Assembly: GCF_021462265.1 (NCBI RefSeq)
Contig: NZ_JAJONF010000029.1
Location: 1-64,000, forward strand
Length of the DNA: 64,000 nucleotides
Reading direction: 5' to 3'
DNA from: Streptomyces shenzhenensis
GTDB lineage: Bacteria > Actinomycetota > Actinomycetes > Streptomycetales > Streptomycetaceae
In this document: positions 16,668 through 24,983 of the stretch, in pieces
How positions within the stretch are numbered: the stretch's first letter is position 1
Layout: the number at the start of each line of letters is the position of its first letter
Made by a program: the position numbers and the translations under genes
The notes under the pieces: generated by a model
Databases searched by the model: none
Told to the model about the DNA's origin: nothing
What the model saw: only the letters and a program-made list of their open reading frames with translations

Positions 16668-18106
16668 GAGGGGCGGACCACCTGGGTCATCTCGGCGTCG
16701 GGGTTGCCGGCGGGAGCCGGGGCCGGGCGGCGGGCGGTGTCGCTGATGCGGATCAGGATGCCGATGAGCGCCCAGTTGGCGATCACGGAGGAACCGCCGT
16801 ACGCGAGGAACGGCATCGTCATACCGGTCAGCGGGATGAGCCCCATCACACCGCCGGCGACGACGAAGACCTGGAGGGCGAAGGCGCCGGACAGGCCGAC
16901 GGCGAGCAGCTTTCCGAAGGGGTCCCGGGCGGCGAGGGCGGTGCGTACGCCGCGCTCCGCGATCAGCCCGTAGATCAGCAGGATCGCCATGATGCCGGCC
17001 AGGCCCAGCTCCTCGCCGAAGGTGGCGAGGATGAAGTCGGAGTTGGCGGCGAACCGGATCAGCTCGGAGTGGCCCTGGCCCCAGCCGGTGCCGAGGGTGC
17101 CGCCGGAACCGAAGGCCCACAGGGCCTGCATGGACTGCTCGGAGTGGCCGATGACGCCCTGCTGGCTGAGCGTGTACTCCTTCATCGGGTTGAGCCAGGC
17201 CTGGACGCGCTGTTGGACGTGCGGTTCGAAGCTGGCCACGCCGACGGCGCCGGCCGCGGACATCAGCAGACCGAAGACGATCCAGCTGGTCCGCTCGGTG
17301 GCGACGTACAGCATGATGACGAACATTCCGAAGAACAGCAGCGAGGTACCGAGGTCGGTCTCGAAGACCAGGATGAGGATCGAGAGCATCCAGACGGCGA
17401 TGATCGGGCCGAGGTCGCGGCCGCGTGGCAGGTACAGGCCCATGAAGCGGCGGCTGGCGAGCGCGAGCGCGTCGCGCTTCACCATCAGGTAGCCGGCGAA
17501 GAAGATCGCGAGGACGATCTTGGCGAACTCACCGGGCTGGATGGTGAAGCTGCCGACCTTGATCCAGATCTTGGCGCCGTAGGTGAGGTCGGCGCCGAGG
17601 CCCGGGACCAGGGGGAGCAGCAGCAGGACCAGCGCACCGGCCATCGAGATGTACGTGTAGCGCTGCAGGACGCGGTGGTCCTTGAGGAAGACCAGCGCGG
17701 CGACGAACAGGGCGATGCCCATCGCGGTGTACAGCAGCTGGTTGGTCGCCTTGCCGCCGGCCACGTTGAGCTGCTGCAGCAGCTTGGACTGGTCGAGTCT
17801 CCAGATGGCGACGAGGCCGAGCCCGTTGAGCAGGGTGGCCAGCGGCAGCAGCAGCGGGTCCGCGTACGGGGCGAACTTGCGGACGGCGAGGTGGGCGACG
17901 CCGGCCAGCAGGCCGAGGCCCAGGCCGTAGCTCAGCAGTCCGGCGGGGACCTTGTCGTTGATGGCCAGGCCCACGTTGGCGTAGGCGAACACCGGGATGG
18001 CGACGGCGAACACCAGCAGCGCGAGCTCGGTGTTGCGCCGGCTCGGGGTGCCGATGGAGCCGATCGTGGACGTGTGGTTCGTCGACGTGTTGGTAGTACT
18101 GCTCAT
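16664..18106 (-). CDS. rodA: SEDS-family peptidoglycan polymerase RodA/FtsW
   Basis: A 480-residue polytopic membrane protein of the FtsW/RodA/SpoVE family, which polymerises lipid II into glycan strands with its partner PBP. About ten membrane helices are visible. Family segments include LLYTAMGIALF, FTIQPGEFAKIVLAIFFAGYL, FETDLGTSLLFFG (conserved acidic site), SEQSMQALWAFGSGG and PLTGMTMPFLAYGGSS. Start ATG 18106, 27 bp after the pstP stop. The N-terminus is Ser/Thr-rich (MSSTTNTSTNHTSTIGSIGT), a plausible target for the operon's kinases, though that is an inference. Confidence 0.95.
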   Translation of the reverse strand: MSSTTNTSTNHTSTIGSIGTPSRRNTELALLVFAVAIPVFAYANVGLAINDKVPAGLLSYGLGLGLLAGVAHLAVRKFAPYADPLLLPLATLLNGLGLVAIWRLDQSKLLQQLNVAGGKATNQLLYTAMGIALFVAALVFLKDHRVLQRYTYISMAGALVLLLLPLVPGLGADLTYGAKIWIKVGSFTIQPGEFAKIVLAIFFAGYLMVKRDALALASRRFMGLYLPRGRDLGPIIAVWMLSILILVFETDLGTSLLFFGMFVIMLYVATERTSWIVFGLLMSAAGAVGVASFEPHVQQRVQAWLNPMKEYTLSQQGVIGHSEQSMQALWAFGSGGTLGTGWGQGHSELIRFAANSDFILATFGEELGLAGIMAILLIYGLIAERGVRTALAARDPFGKLLAVGLSGAFALQVFVVAGGVMGLIPLTGMTMPFLAYGGSSVIANWALIGILIRISDTARRPAPAPAGNPDAEMTQVVRPS

Positions 18107-18133
18107 CGTGTGACGGGGCCTCTCACGGCTTTC

Positions 18134-19711
18134 CTACTGCTTACCGCACAGCGAGACGACCTTCTGCTCATCCTCCGAGAGGGTGGGGCCGGGGCTGGGG
18201 GTCGCTGAGGGGGACGGGGACGGTGACGCCGTGGCGGACGCCGACTTCGAAGGGCTTGGCGAGGCCTTGGACGTGAGAGAGGTCTTGGTGGTTCCCGTGG
18301 TACCTCCGGCCTCGCCCTGGCCGGTCTTGGAGCTGGTCTTGGAGCCCGTCCTGGACTCGGCGGCGGTGCGCTCCGACTCCTTCTTGCAGGCGGAGGCCTG
18401 CACGGCCAGCTCCTGGACCTTGGACCGGGCGTCCTCGAGACCGCCCTCGGCGATGGTGGCCTTGACCTGCTTCTGCTGGTAGGGCGGCAGGTACTTGAGT
18501 TCGATCTCGGGGTGGTCGGTCTCCACCTTCGACAGCGACACCCAGGCCAGGTCCTGGCTGATGCCCTGGTACAGCGCGATGTGCTCGCCGTTGGCGCCGA
18601 CGTAGTACTGGGTCTGCGTCCAGCGGTAGCCGCCGTACAGGCCCCCGCCGATGACGGCGAGGGCGAGCACGCTGTAGAAGGATCTCTTCAGCCAGGTGCG
18701 CCCCTTGCGGGGCTTGACGAAGTCGTCGTCGGTGTAGTCGCCGAAGCTGCCGGCCGGGACGTAGCCGGTGGTGTCGCCGGAGCCGGGCGGGCCGAACTCG
18801 CCGCCGCCACCGTGCCGGGGCCCCTGGCGGCCGAGGCTTGCGGCGCGGCCGGCCGGGGTCTGCATGAAGCCGTTGTCGTGCAGGTGCTGCTGGTTCTCGG
18901 CGACGGCGCCGACCACGACCGGGGTGTCGGAGAGCTGGCCGGCGAGGGTGTCGCCGGTGTCCAGGTCGAGGACGTCCGCGATGATGACGGTGATGTTGTC
19001 GGGGCCGCCGCCGCGCAGCGCGAGCTGGATCAGCTCCTGCACGGTCTCCTGCGGCCCCTGATAGCTGGCGAGGGTCTCTTCCAGGGTCTGGTGGGAGACG
19101 ACCCCGGAGAGCCCGTCGGAGCAGATCAGGTACCGGTCGCCGGCGCGCACCTCGCGGATCGACAGGTCCGGTTCGACGTGGTCGCCGCTGCCGAGCGCGC
19201 GCATGAGCAGTGAGCGCTGCGGGTGGGTGGTGGCTTCCTCTTCGGTGATGCGGCCCTCGTCGACGAGCCGCTGCACCCAGGTGTGGTCCTGGGTGATCTG
19301 GGTGAGCACGCCGTCGCGGAGCAGGTACGCGCGGGAGTCGCCGACGTGTACGAGGCCGAGGCGCTGTCCGGTCCACAGCAGGGCGGTGAGGGTGGTCCCC
19401 ATGCCCTCCAGCTGCGGGTCCTCCTCCACCATGGCGCGCAGCTGGTCGTTGGCGCGCTGCACGGCGTGGCTGAGGGAGGTGAGGATGTCGGAGCCGGGCA
19501 CGTCGTCGTCGAGCGTGACGAGGGTGGAGATCACCTCGGAGGAGGCCACCTCGCCGGCGGCCTGGCCGCCCATGCCGTCGGCGATGGCGAGCAGGCGCGG
19601 ACCGGCGTAACCGGAGTCCTCGTTGCCCTCCCGGATCATGCCCTTGTGCGATCCGGCGGCGAAGCGCAGTGACAGACTCATGCGCACCTCGCCCGTCGGC
19701 TCCGGGTACAT
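18134..19711 (-). CDS. pstP: PP2C-type serine/threonine phosphatase PstP
   Basis: A 525-residue PPM/PP2C phosphatase that reverses Hanks-kinase phosphorylation. The catalytic domain (about 6-240) has the metal motifs REGNEDSGYAG, LLAIADGMGGQAAGE, VGDSRAYLLRDG, CSDGLSGVV and GGPDNITVIIADV. A linker, one membrane helix (about residues 345-362, FYSVLALAVIGGGLYGGY) and an external region ending in a Ser/Pro/Ala tail follow. The start is uncertain: GGAGG at 19727-19731 fits a GTG at 19717; ATG 19711 is listed; a third start at 19681 begins directly with MSLSLRF. Its place between fhaB and rodA fits its role as the kinase antagonist. Confidence 0.94.
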   Translation of the reverse strand: MYPEPTGEVRMSLSLRFAAGSHKGMIREGNEDSGYAGPRLLAIADGMGGQAAGEVASSEVISTLVTLDDDVPGSDILTSLSHAVQRANDQLRAMVEEDPQLEGMGTTLTALLWTGQRLGLVHVGDSRAYLLRDGVLTQITQDHTWVQRLVDEGRITEEEATTHPQRSLLMRALGSGDHVEPDLSIREVRAGDRYLICSDGLSGVVSHQTLEETLASYQGPQETVQELIQLALRGGGPDNITVIIADVLDLDTGDTLAGQLSDTPVVVGAVAENQQHLHDNGFMQTPAGRAASLGRQGPRHGGGGEFGPPGSGDTTGYVPAGSFGDYTDDDFVKPRKGRTWLKRSFYSVLALAVIGGGLYGGYRWTQTQYYVGANGEHIALYQGISQDLAWVSLSKVETDHPEIELKYLPPYQQKQVKATIAEGGLEDARSKVQELAVQASACKKESERTAAESRTGSKTSSKTGQGEAGGTTGTTKTSLTSKASPSPSKSASATASPSPSPSATPSPGPTLSEDEQKVVSLCGKQ

Positions 19712-19809
19712 CCGCACGGTGCCCACCCTCCGGTCGGGAGCGCGCCGGGGACCGGCGTCCGGTCCGCCGCTGCGTGCTCGCTCCGCTCGCGCCTATCCAT
19801 GATGTAGCA

Positions 19810-20331
19810 CTACTTCCGCAGCTCGATGACGGTTTTGCCGATGCGGATCGGCGCGCCCAGCGGGATCGGCGTGGGAGTCGTCAGCCGGGACCGGTCCAGG
19901 TAGGTGCCGTTGGTCGAGCCGAGGTCCTCGACGATCCACTGGCCGTCGCGGTCCGGGTAGATCCTGGCATGACGGCTGGAGGCGTAGTCGTCGTCCAGCA
20001 CGATCGTCGAGTCGTGGGCGCGGCCGAGGGTGATGGTCTGGCCCTGGAGGGCGACCGTCGTACCGGTGAGGGTGCCCTCGGAGACGACCAGTTTGGTGGG
20101 GGCGTTGCGGCGGCGGCCGCCGGCGGCGGGCTGCTGGCCGCGCTGCTGCGGGGGCGCGGCCTGCTGGCGGGCGGCGGGCTGCTGGCGGCGGCCTTCTTCC
20201 CTACGCGATCCGCGCTGGGTGACGCGCGTACCGAACAGGTCGCTGCGGATGACCTGCACGGCCACGATCACGAACAGCCACAGTACGGCCAGGAAACCCA
20301 GCCGCATGACCGTGAGGGTCAGCTCTGACAT
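19810..20331 (-). CDS. fhaB: FHA-domain membrane protein FhaB (FipA-like)
   Basis: A 173-residue protein: an N-terminal membrane helix (MRLGFLAVLWLFVIVAVQVI), a Gln/Pro/Arg-rich linker and a C-terminal FHA domain (about 95-170) with the phosphothreonine-binding signature GRAHDSTIVLDDDYASSRHARIYP and DLGSTNGTYLD. FHA domains dock phosphothreonine proteins made by kinases such as PknB. ATG 20331 lies 10 bp after the fhaA stop. The following 98 bp before pstP hold no clear terminator, so the operon probably continues. Confidence 0.94.
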   Translation of the reverse strand: MSELTLTVMRLGFLAVLWLFVIVAVQVIRSDLFGTRVTQRGSRREEGRRQQPAARQQAAPPQQRGQQPAAGGRRRNAPTKLVVSEGTLTGTTVALQGQTITLGRAHDSTIVLDDDYASSRHARIYPDRDGQWIVEDLGSTNGTYLDRSRLTTPTPIPLGAPIRIGKTVIELRK

Positions 20332-20341
20332 TGCCCCCGCT

Positions 20342-21211
20342 TCACCCTTCGGCTTGCCGGTAAATGATGGTGGTGCTGCCCACGACGATCCGCGAGCCGT
20401 CGCGGAGCGTAGCGCGGGTGGTGTGCTGCCCGTCCACCACGATGCCGTTGGTGGACCCGAGATCCTGGATCGTCGAGGGCGAACCGGTCCGGATCTCGCA
20501 GTGCCGGCGGGACACGCCGGGGTCGTCGATCCGCACGTCGGCCTCGGTGCTGCGGCCCAGCACCAGCGTCGCGCGGGAGATCTGGTGGCGGGCGCCGTTG
20601 ATCTCGATCCAGTAGCGGGTGCGGGAGCCGGGCGCGGAGGCGCCGACGGGGCCCGAGGGCGGCCGCGGGGCGGCCGGCTGGGCCGGCTGCGGGTAGCCGT
20701 AGCCGCCGGGGCGGGCGCCGGGCGGCGGGGCGCTCGGCATCGGCGGGGCGGCCGCGCTCTGCTGCGGGTGGCCGTAGCCGCCCGGACGCTGCGGGGCGCC
20801 GCTCGCGGGGGCACGATCGGGGGCCTGCTGGTTGCTGGAGGAGGCGAGCGTACGGCTGCGCACCCGGTACAGGCCGGTGTCGAGGTCGTCGGCCTTCTCC
20901 AGGTGGACCTTGATCGGCCCCATGAAGGTGTAGCGCTGCTGCTTGGCGTAGTCGCGGACCATCCCGGCCAGCTCGTCGCCGAGCTGCCCGGAGTAGGGGC
21001 TGAGCCGCTCGAAGTCGGGCGCGCTCAGCTCCACGATGAAGTCGTTGGGTACGACGGTCCGGTCCCGGTTCCAGATGGTCGCGTTGTTGTCGCACTCGCG
21101 CTGCAGCGCGCCGGCGATCTCTACGGGCTGGACCTCGGACTTGAACACCTTGGCGAAGGTGCCGTTGACCAGACCTTCGAGACGCTGCTCGAACTTCTTC
21201 AGGACTCCCAC
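20342..21211 (-). CDS. fhaA: FhaA: DUF3662 and FHA domain protein
   Basis: A 289-residue cytoplasmic protein, first of the pknB operon. Residues 1-115 match DUF3662 (MGVLKKFEQRLEGLVNGTFAKVFKSEVQPVEIAGAL), a Pro/Gly/Tyr-rich linker spans about 125-195, and the FHA domain at about 200-285 has LVLGRSTEADVRIDDPGVSRRHCEI and DLGSTNGIVVDG. In mycobacteria FhaA links PknB to the lipid II flippase and wall synthesis. The GTG at 21211 has AGGAGG 7 nt upstream. The promoter must lie in the 413-bp gap before tRNA-Leu. Confidence 0.94.
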   Translation of the reverse strand: MGVLKKFEQRLEGLVNGTFAKVFKSEVQPVEIAGALQRECDNNATIWNRDRTVVPNDFIVELSAPDFERLSPYSGQLGDELAGMVRDYAKQQRYTFMGPIKVHLEKADDLDTGLYRVRSRTLASSSNQQAPDRAPASGAPQRPGGYGHPQQSAAAPPMPSAPPPGARPGGYGYPQPAQPAAPRPPSGPVGASAPGSRTRYWIEINGARHQISRATLVLGRSTEADVRIDDPGVSRRHCEIRTGSPSTIQDLGSTNGIVVDGQHTTRATLRDGSRIVVGSTTIIYRQAEG

Positions 21212-21624
21212 AGGGCACCTCCTCTGTCGCCTTGCCCGTACTGCCTGCCGTTGCCGTGGCCGTTACCGCTCACCGATCGTATCTACGCGCCCGGCAAACA
21301 GCCGGTTCCCCCAGCGGCCCCCTTCGAACTCCTCGGCGTGCTTCTCCCGGCCGGGATCGGCGCTCCTTCTGCCATGGATCGTAGAGGTGGCCCACGACCA
21401 GTGTCCCGCACCTGACTGTGGACCCGATCCGTCTCCTGGACAGATGGGCTCTACCGGTACGAGGTTGATACGTGATGGCCGACTGCTCGGTACGTGATCG
21501 CCAGGTGAGCGCTGCCCCGCGACAAGGGATGTGAACCCAACCGGCCCCACGTGCTAATGTTCTCGATGTCGGAAGGCGCCGCCCCAAGGGAAACAAGGGG
21601 TCGAAGCCGGAAGACACACCCAAT
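21212..21624. other. Divergent promoter region of fhaA operon and tRNA-Leu
   Basis: 413 bp without a supported gene; it must hold the promoters of the fhaA operon (minus) and tRNA-Leu (plus). A direct repeat TACGTGAT(G/C)GCC occurs near 21471 and 21493. TAATGT at about 21554 is a possible -10 for the tRNA. No strong palindrome was seen. Confidence 0.5.
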
Positions 21625-21708
21625 GCGCGGGTGGCGGAATAGGCAGACGCGCTGGATTCAGGTTCCAGTGCCCGCAAGGGCGTGGGGGTTCAACTCCCCC
21701 CTCGCGCA
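21625..21708 (+). tRNA. tRNA-Leu (anticodon CAG)
   Basis: A class II tRNA of 84 nt. Acceptor GCGCGGG pairs with CTCGCGC (one G-T), anticodon stem CTGGA/TCCAG holds the loop TTCAGGT (anticodon CAG), the long variable arm is TGCCCGCAAGGGCG, and the T arm is GGGGG-TTCAACT-CCCCC. Discriminator A at 21708. CCA is not encoded. Confidence 0.97.
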
Positions 21709-21721
21709 CAGAGAAACCAGC

Positions 21722-21768
21722 GAAGCGGGTCTCTGCAGGTGACGGAAGTCACCGCAGGGGCCCGCTTC
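21722..21768 (+). terminator. Terminator of tRNA-Leu
   Basis: A long imperfect stem (GAAGCGGGTCTCTGCAGGTGAC against GTCACCGCAGGGGCCCGCTTC) with a GGAA loop, starting 14 nt after the tRNA. Confidence 0.8.
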
Positions 21769-21802
21769 TCGTTGTCCGGCGGTCGTGCAGTGGCTGTCCG
21801 GC

Positions 21803-21885
21803 GGCTGTGAGGCATCGCACAGCCTTGTCGACACCTGTCAAAGGCCCCTCCTCGTGAGCTATCTCACGGGCGGGGCCTGTCTTTT
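21803..21885 (+). ncRNA. Possible small RNA or second terminator after tRNA-Leu
   Basis: Beyond the tRNA-Leu terminator, a hairpin GGCTGTG / CACAGCC (21803-21824) is followed by a strong stem (AGGCCCC...CTCGTGAG / CTCACG...GGGGCCT, about 21842-21878) and CTTTTT. A second complete intrinsic terminator with no gene before it suggests a short independent transcript, or a back-up terminator. The remaining sequence to 22020 shows no gene. Confidence 0.35.
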
Positions 21886-22033
21886 TGCGGTGCCGCTGTG
21901 CTGGACCGGATTGGTCTTCCGCTCTGCGGGTCTGCCGGCGGCGCGGTGTGCCGACCGGGCCGCCGTACTCCAGGGCCTGCCCGGGGCCGGTCTCGCGCCC
22001 GCTCGGAAAAATCTCGCCCACTCATATGGACGG

Positions 22034-22071
22034 CTCGTTCATTACTTGCTTATATGTATGAGTCGTTCATT
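22034..22071. promoter_or_regulatory. Promoter/operator of the first SDR gene
   Basis: An AT-rich island just before the SDR gene. The direct repeat (C/G)TCGTTCATT occurs at 22034-22043 and 22062-22071, 28 bp apart, flanking TTATATGTATGA, which is -10-like. It is a plausible operator for the TetR regulator at 24262. Confidence 0.45.
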
Positions 22072-22095
22072 TGATGGACCGGGAGGAGAACAACC

Positions 22096-22836
22096 ATGAG
22101 TACCCCCATCACCCACCGCGTCGCGCTGGTCACCGGCGGCTCGGGCGGCATCGGACGTGCCGTGGCCGAGCGGCTCGCCCAGGACGGTCTCGCGGTCGCC
22201 GTGCAGTACGCGGGCAACAGGGCCAGGGCCGAGGAGACCGTGTCCGCGATCACCGCGGCCGGTGGCAGGGCCCTGGCAGTGGGCGGCGACGTCGCCGACG
22301 AGAGCGCGATGAGCGCGGCGTTCGACGCGGTCGAGGCGGCCTTCGGCGGCGTCGACGTGGTCGTGAACACCGCAGGCATCATGATCCTGGGCCCGATCGC
22401 GACGTTCGACCTCGCCGACCTGGACCGGATGCACCGCACGAACATCCGTGGCACTTTCGTCGTCTCCCAGCAGGCGGCGCGGAAGGTTCGCCCGGGTGGC
22501 GCGATCGTCAACTTCTCGACCTCGGTGGTCCGCACCCAGCTGCCGGCCTACGGCGCCTACGTCGCCAGCAAGGCCGCGGTCGAGGGCCTGACCCTCACCC
22601 TGGCCCGTGAGCTGCGCGGCCGGGACATCACCGTCAACGCCGTCGCCCCCGGCCCCACCGCCACACCGCTGTTCCTGGACGGCAAGGACGACGCCGCCAT
22701 CGCGAACTTCGCCAAGGCGACCCCGCTCGAGCGGCTGGGCCGGCCCGAGGACATCGCCGAGGTCGTCTCCTTCCTCGCCGGCCCTGCGCGCTGGGTCAAC
22801 GGACAGACCCTCTACGCCAACGGCGGCCTCGCCTGA
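22096..22836 (+). CDS. Short-chain dehydrogenase/reductase (SDR)
   Basis: A 246-residue classical SDR, an NAD(P)H-dependent oxidoreductase. The cofactor motif is TGGSGGIGRAV (residues 14-24), then NTAGI (NNAG-like, with Thr in place of the second Asn), the active-site Ser in NFSTSVV, and YGAYVASKAA (Tyr-x-x-x-Lys). The C-terminus WVNGQTLYANGGLA matches 3-oxoacyl-ACP-reductase-like members; the substrate cannot be deduced. ATG 22096 follows GGGAGGAG. It leads an apparent operon of SDR, SDR, SnoaL-like and TetR genes with short gaps. Confidence 0.92.
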   Translation: MSTPITHRVALVTGGSGGIGRAVAERLAQDGLAVAVQYAGNRARAEETVSAITAAGGRALAVGGDVADESAMSAAFDAVEAAFGGVDVVVNTAGIMILGPIATFDLADLDRMHRTNIRGTFVVSQQAARKVRPGGAIVNFSTSVVRTQLPAYGAYVASKAAVEGLTLTLARELRGRDITVNAVAPGPTATPLFLDGKDDAAIANFAKATPLERLGRPEDIAEVVSFLAGPARWVNGQTLYANGGLA

Positions 22837-22892
22837 CAGTGCCGCCCCCGCGCCATCCCGCCTTGCCGCCCCTGCTGAAAGGAACCACGTCC

Positions 22893-23792
22893 ATGTCCAC
22901 CACCGGCAACGTCGTCGTCATCACCGGCGCCTCCAGCGGTTTCGGGGCGCTGACCGCCCGCGCGCTGGCCGACGCCGGCCACACGGTCTACGCCGGCATG
23001 CGCCGGACCACCGGCCGTAACGCGCCCCAGGTCCAGGCCGCCGCCGACTACGCCCACGAGCACGACGTCGACCTGCGCTCCATCGAGCTCGATGTGAATT
23101 CCCAGGACTCGGTCGACACCGCCATCGCGCGGATCGAGGCAGCGCACGGCCGGATCGACGTGCTGGTCCACAACGCCGGGCACATGGTGACGGGGCCGGC
23201 CGAGGCGTTCACCCCCGACCAGCTCGCCGAGCTCTACAACGTGAACGTGCTGTCCACCCAGCGCGTCAACCGCGCCGCACTGCCGGGCATGCGCAGGCGT
23301 GGCCGAGGACTGGTGGTCTGGGTCTCCAGCACCAGCGTCAAAGGCGGCACCCCGCCCTACCTCGCCCCCTATTTCGCCGCCAAGGCCGGCATGGACTCCC
23401 TCGCGGTGTCCTACGCCGGCGAACTCGCCCGCTGGGGCGTGGAGACCTCGATCATCGTTCCCGGCTCGTTCACCAGCGGCACCAACCACTTCGCCCACTC
23501 CGGCCGCCCCGATGACACCGCCGTCGAGGCCGAGTACGAGACCAGGTACGGCGGCCTGATGGACCAGGTGGCGGCCAAGCTCGCCGCTCTCGCCCCCGAG
23601 GGCGCGTCCGCGTCGCTGGTCTCCGACGAGATCGCCCGCGTCATCGCCCTGCCCGCCGGAGAGCGCCCCTTCCGCGTCCACATCGACCCCGCCGACGACG
23701 GATCCGAGGAGGTCTCCGAGGTCGCCGACCGCATCCGCCGTGAATTCCTCACCCGCGTCGACCTCGCCGACCTGCTCACCGTCCGGCGCTGA
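22893..23792 (+). CDS. Short-chain dehydrogenase/reductase (SDR)
   Basis: A 299-residue SDR, longer than the classical size. It has the cofactor motif TGASSGFGALTAR, VHNAGHMVTGP in place of NNAG, the active-site Ser in WVSSTSVKGG and YLAPYFAAKAGMDS (Tyr-x-x-x-Lys). The substrate-binding part is extended at the C-terminus (residues 200-299). ATG 22893 follows AAAGGAACC; the upstream 18 codons of open frame are not needed. Substrate unknown. It lies 56 bp after the first SDR gene. Confidence 0.9.
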   Translation: MSTTGNVVVITGASSGFGALTARALADAGHTVYAGMRRTTGRNAPQVQAAADYAHEHDVDLRSIELDVNSQDSVDTAIARIEAAHGRIDVLVHNAGHMVTGPAEAFTPDQLAELYNVNVLSTQRVNRAALPGMRRRGRGLVVWVSSTSVKGGTPPYLAPYFAAKAGMDSLAVSYAGELARWGVETSIIVPGSFTSGTNHFAHSGRPDDTAVEAEYETRYGGLMDQVAAKLAALAPEGASASLVSDEIARVIALPAGERPFRVHIDPADDGSEEVSEVADRIRREFLTRVDLADLLTVRR

Positions 23793-23861
23793 CACCCCGG
23801 GCCCGGGACGGCCGAGGACGTCGGCCCTCCCGTCCCGGCCTCCACACCACCGAGGCAATCC

Positions 23862-24197
23862 ATGACCGCCATCGAAACCCCGGCCGCCGTCCAGACGTTC
23901 ATCGAGGCGACCAACCGCGGCGACGCCGAGGCATTCGCCGCCGCGTTCACTCACGACGCGTACCTCGACGACTGGGGCCGCCGTTACCACGGCCGCGACG
24001 GCGTGCGCGCCTGGGACCGCACCGACAACATCGGCGTCCAGGCGCACTTCGAGCTGGACGCGATCGAGCCCGGCCCGTCCCCGCACACCTACGTCGCGAC
24101 CCTGACAGTGACCGGCAACGGTCACAACGGCACCGGCCCCATGACCTTCGGCCTGCGCGACGGGCTGATCGCGAGCCTGCGGATCACCCCGCCGTGA
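23862..24197 (+). CDS. SnoaL-like / nuclear transport factor 2 fold protein
   Basis: A 111-residue protein with the SnoaL/NTF2-like pattern: a first helix (AAVQTFIEATNRGDAEAFAAAFTHDAYLDDWGRRYHGRDGVRAW) and then sheet strands (HTYVATLTVTGNG). Proteins of this fold are small isomerases, cyclases, hydrolases or binding proteins, so the role is open. It is 69 bp after the second SDR gene and probably co-transcribed, perhaps acting on the same substrate. Confidence 0.82.
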   Translation: MTAIETPAAVQTFIEATNRGDAEAFAAAFTHDAYLDDWGRRYHGRDGVRAWDRTDNIGVQAHFELDAIEPGPSPHTYVATLTVTGNGHNGTGPMTFGLRDGLIASLRITPP

Positions 24198-24261
24198 CAC
24201 CGGCCGCGGGGGAGACTGGCATCATTCCCGGCGCATTGCCGGCAACCGAGCAGGAGCACAC

Positions 24262-24888
24262 GTGGCGAACAAGGCGAACGGCCCGGCCGCCAAGGAAGGC
24301 AACGCCCGCGGACGAGGGCGCCGCCCCGCGGACGAGGTCCGGGCAGACGTCCTGCGCACCGCCGGCGACCTGCTGCTCACCGAAGGCATCGCCGACCTCA
24401 CCTTCGAACGCATCGCCAGGGCATCGGGCGTCAGCAAGACCACCCTGTACAAATGGTGGCCCTCCAAAGGAGCGCTGGCCCTGGACGGCTATTTCCACGC
24501 CGTTGAGCAGACGCTCGCCTTCCCCGACACCGGAGACATCCGCGCCGACCTGCTCACCCAACTCCGTTCCTTCGCCGACGTGATGACCCACACTCCGGGC
24601 GGCCGCGTGCTGACGGAGCTGATCGGCGAGTCACAGACCGACGAGGACCTGGCCACCGCATACCGGAAGCTGTACTCCTCGCACCGGCGCCGGCTGGCGG
24701 CGGAGCGCCTCCACAGGGCTCAGGAAGTCGGCCAGATCCGCACCGGCATCGACGTGCAGGTCCTCGTCGACCAGCTCTGGGGCGCGGTCTACCACCGACT
24801 GCTCATCCCCGACGAACCTGTCACCGACGACTTCGTCGTCGCGCTCGTGAACAACCTCCTGGACGGAGTCCGCCCGACCCCGGGGTAG
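24262..24888 (+). CDS. TetR/AcrR-family transcriptional regulator
   Basis: A 208-residue repressor-type regulator. A basic tail (GRGRRPADEVRADVLRTAGDLLL) leads into the helix-turn-helix (FERIARASGVSKTTLYKWWPSKGALALDGYF); residues 85-208 form the ligand-binding helices. The start is GTG 24262 after AGGAGCACAC. It closes the SDR operon and probably regulates it; the AT-rich repeat before the first SDR gene (22034-22071) is the best candidate operator. Confidence 0.92.
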   Translation: MANKANGPAAKEGNARGRGRRPADEVRADVLRTAGDLLLTEGIADLTFERIARASGVSKTTLYKWWPSKGALALDGYFHAVEQTLAFPDTGDIRADLLTQLRSFADVMTHTPGGRVLTELIGESQTDEDLATAYRKLYSSHRRRLAAERLHRAQEVGQIRTGIDVQVLVDQLWGAVYHRLLIPDEPVTDDFVVALVNNLLDGVRPTPG

Positions 24889-24983
24889 GGCCGTCGGATT
24901 GCGGTGACCGCGGTCCGGCGCGCGAGGCGGGCGCCGGGGCCGCCTGCCGTGCAGGGGAGGCGTCCGGGATTCCGGGAGGAGGC

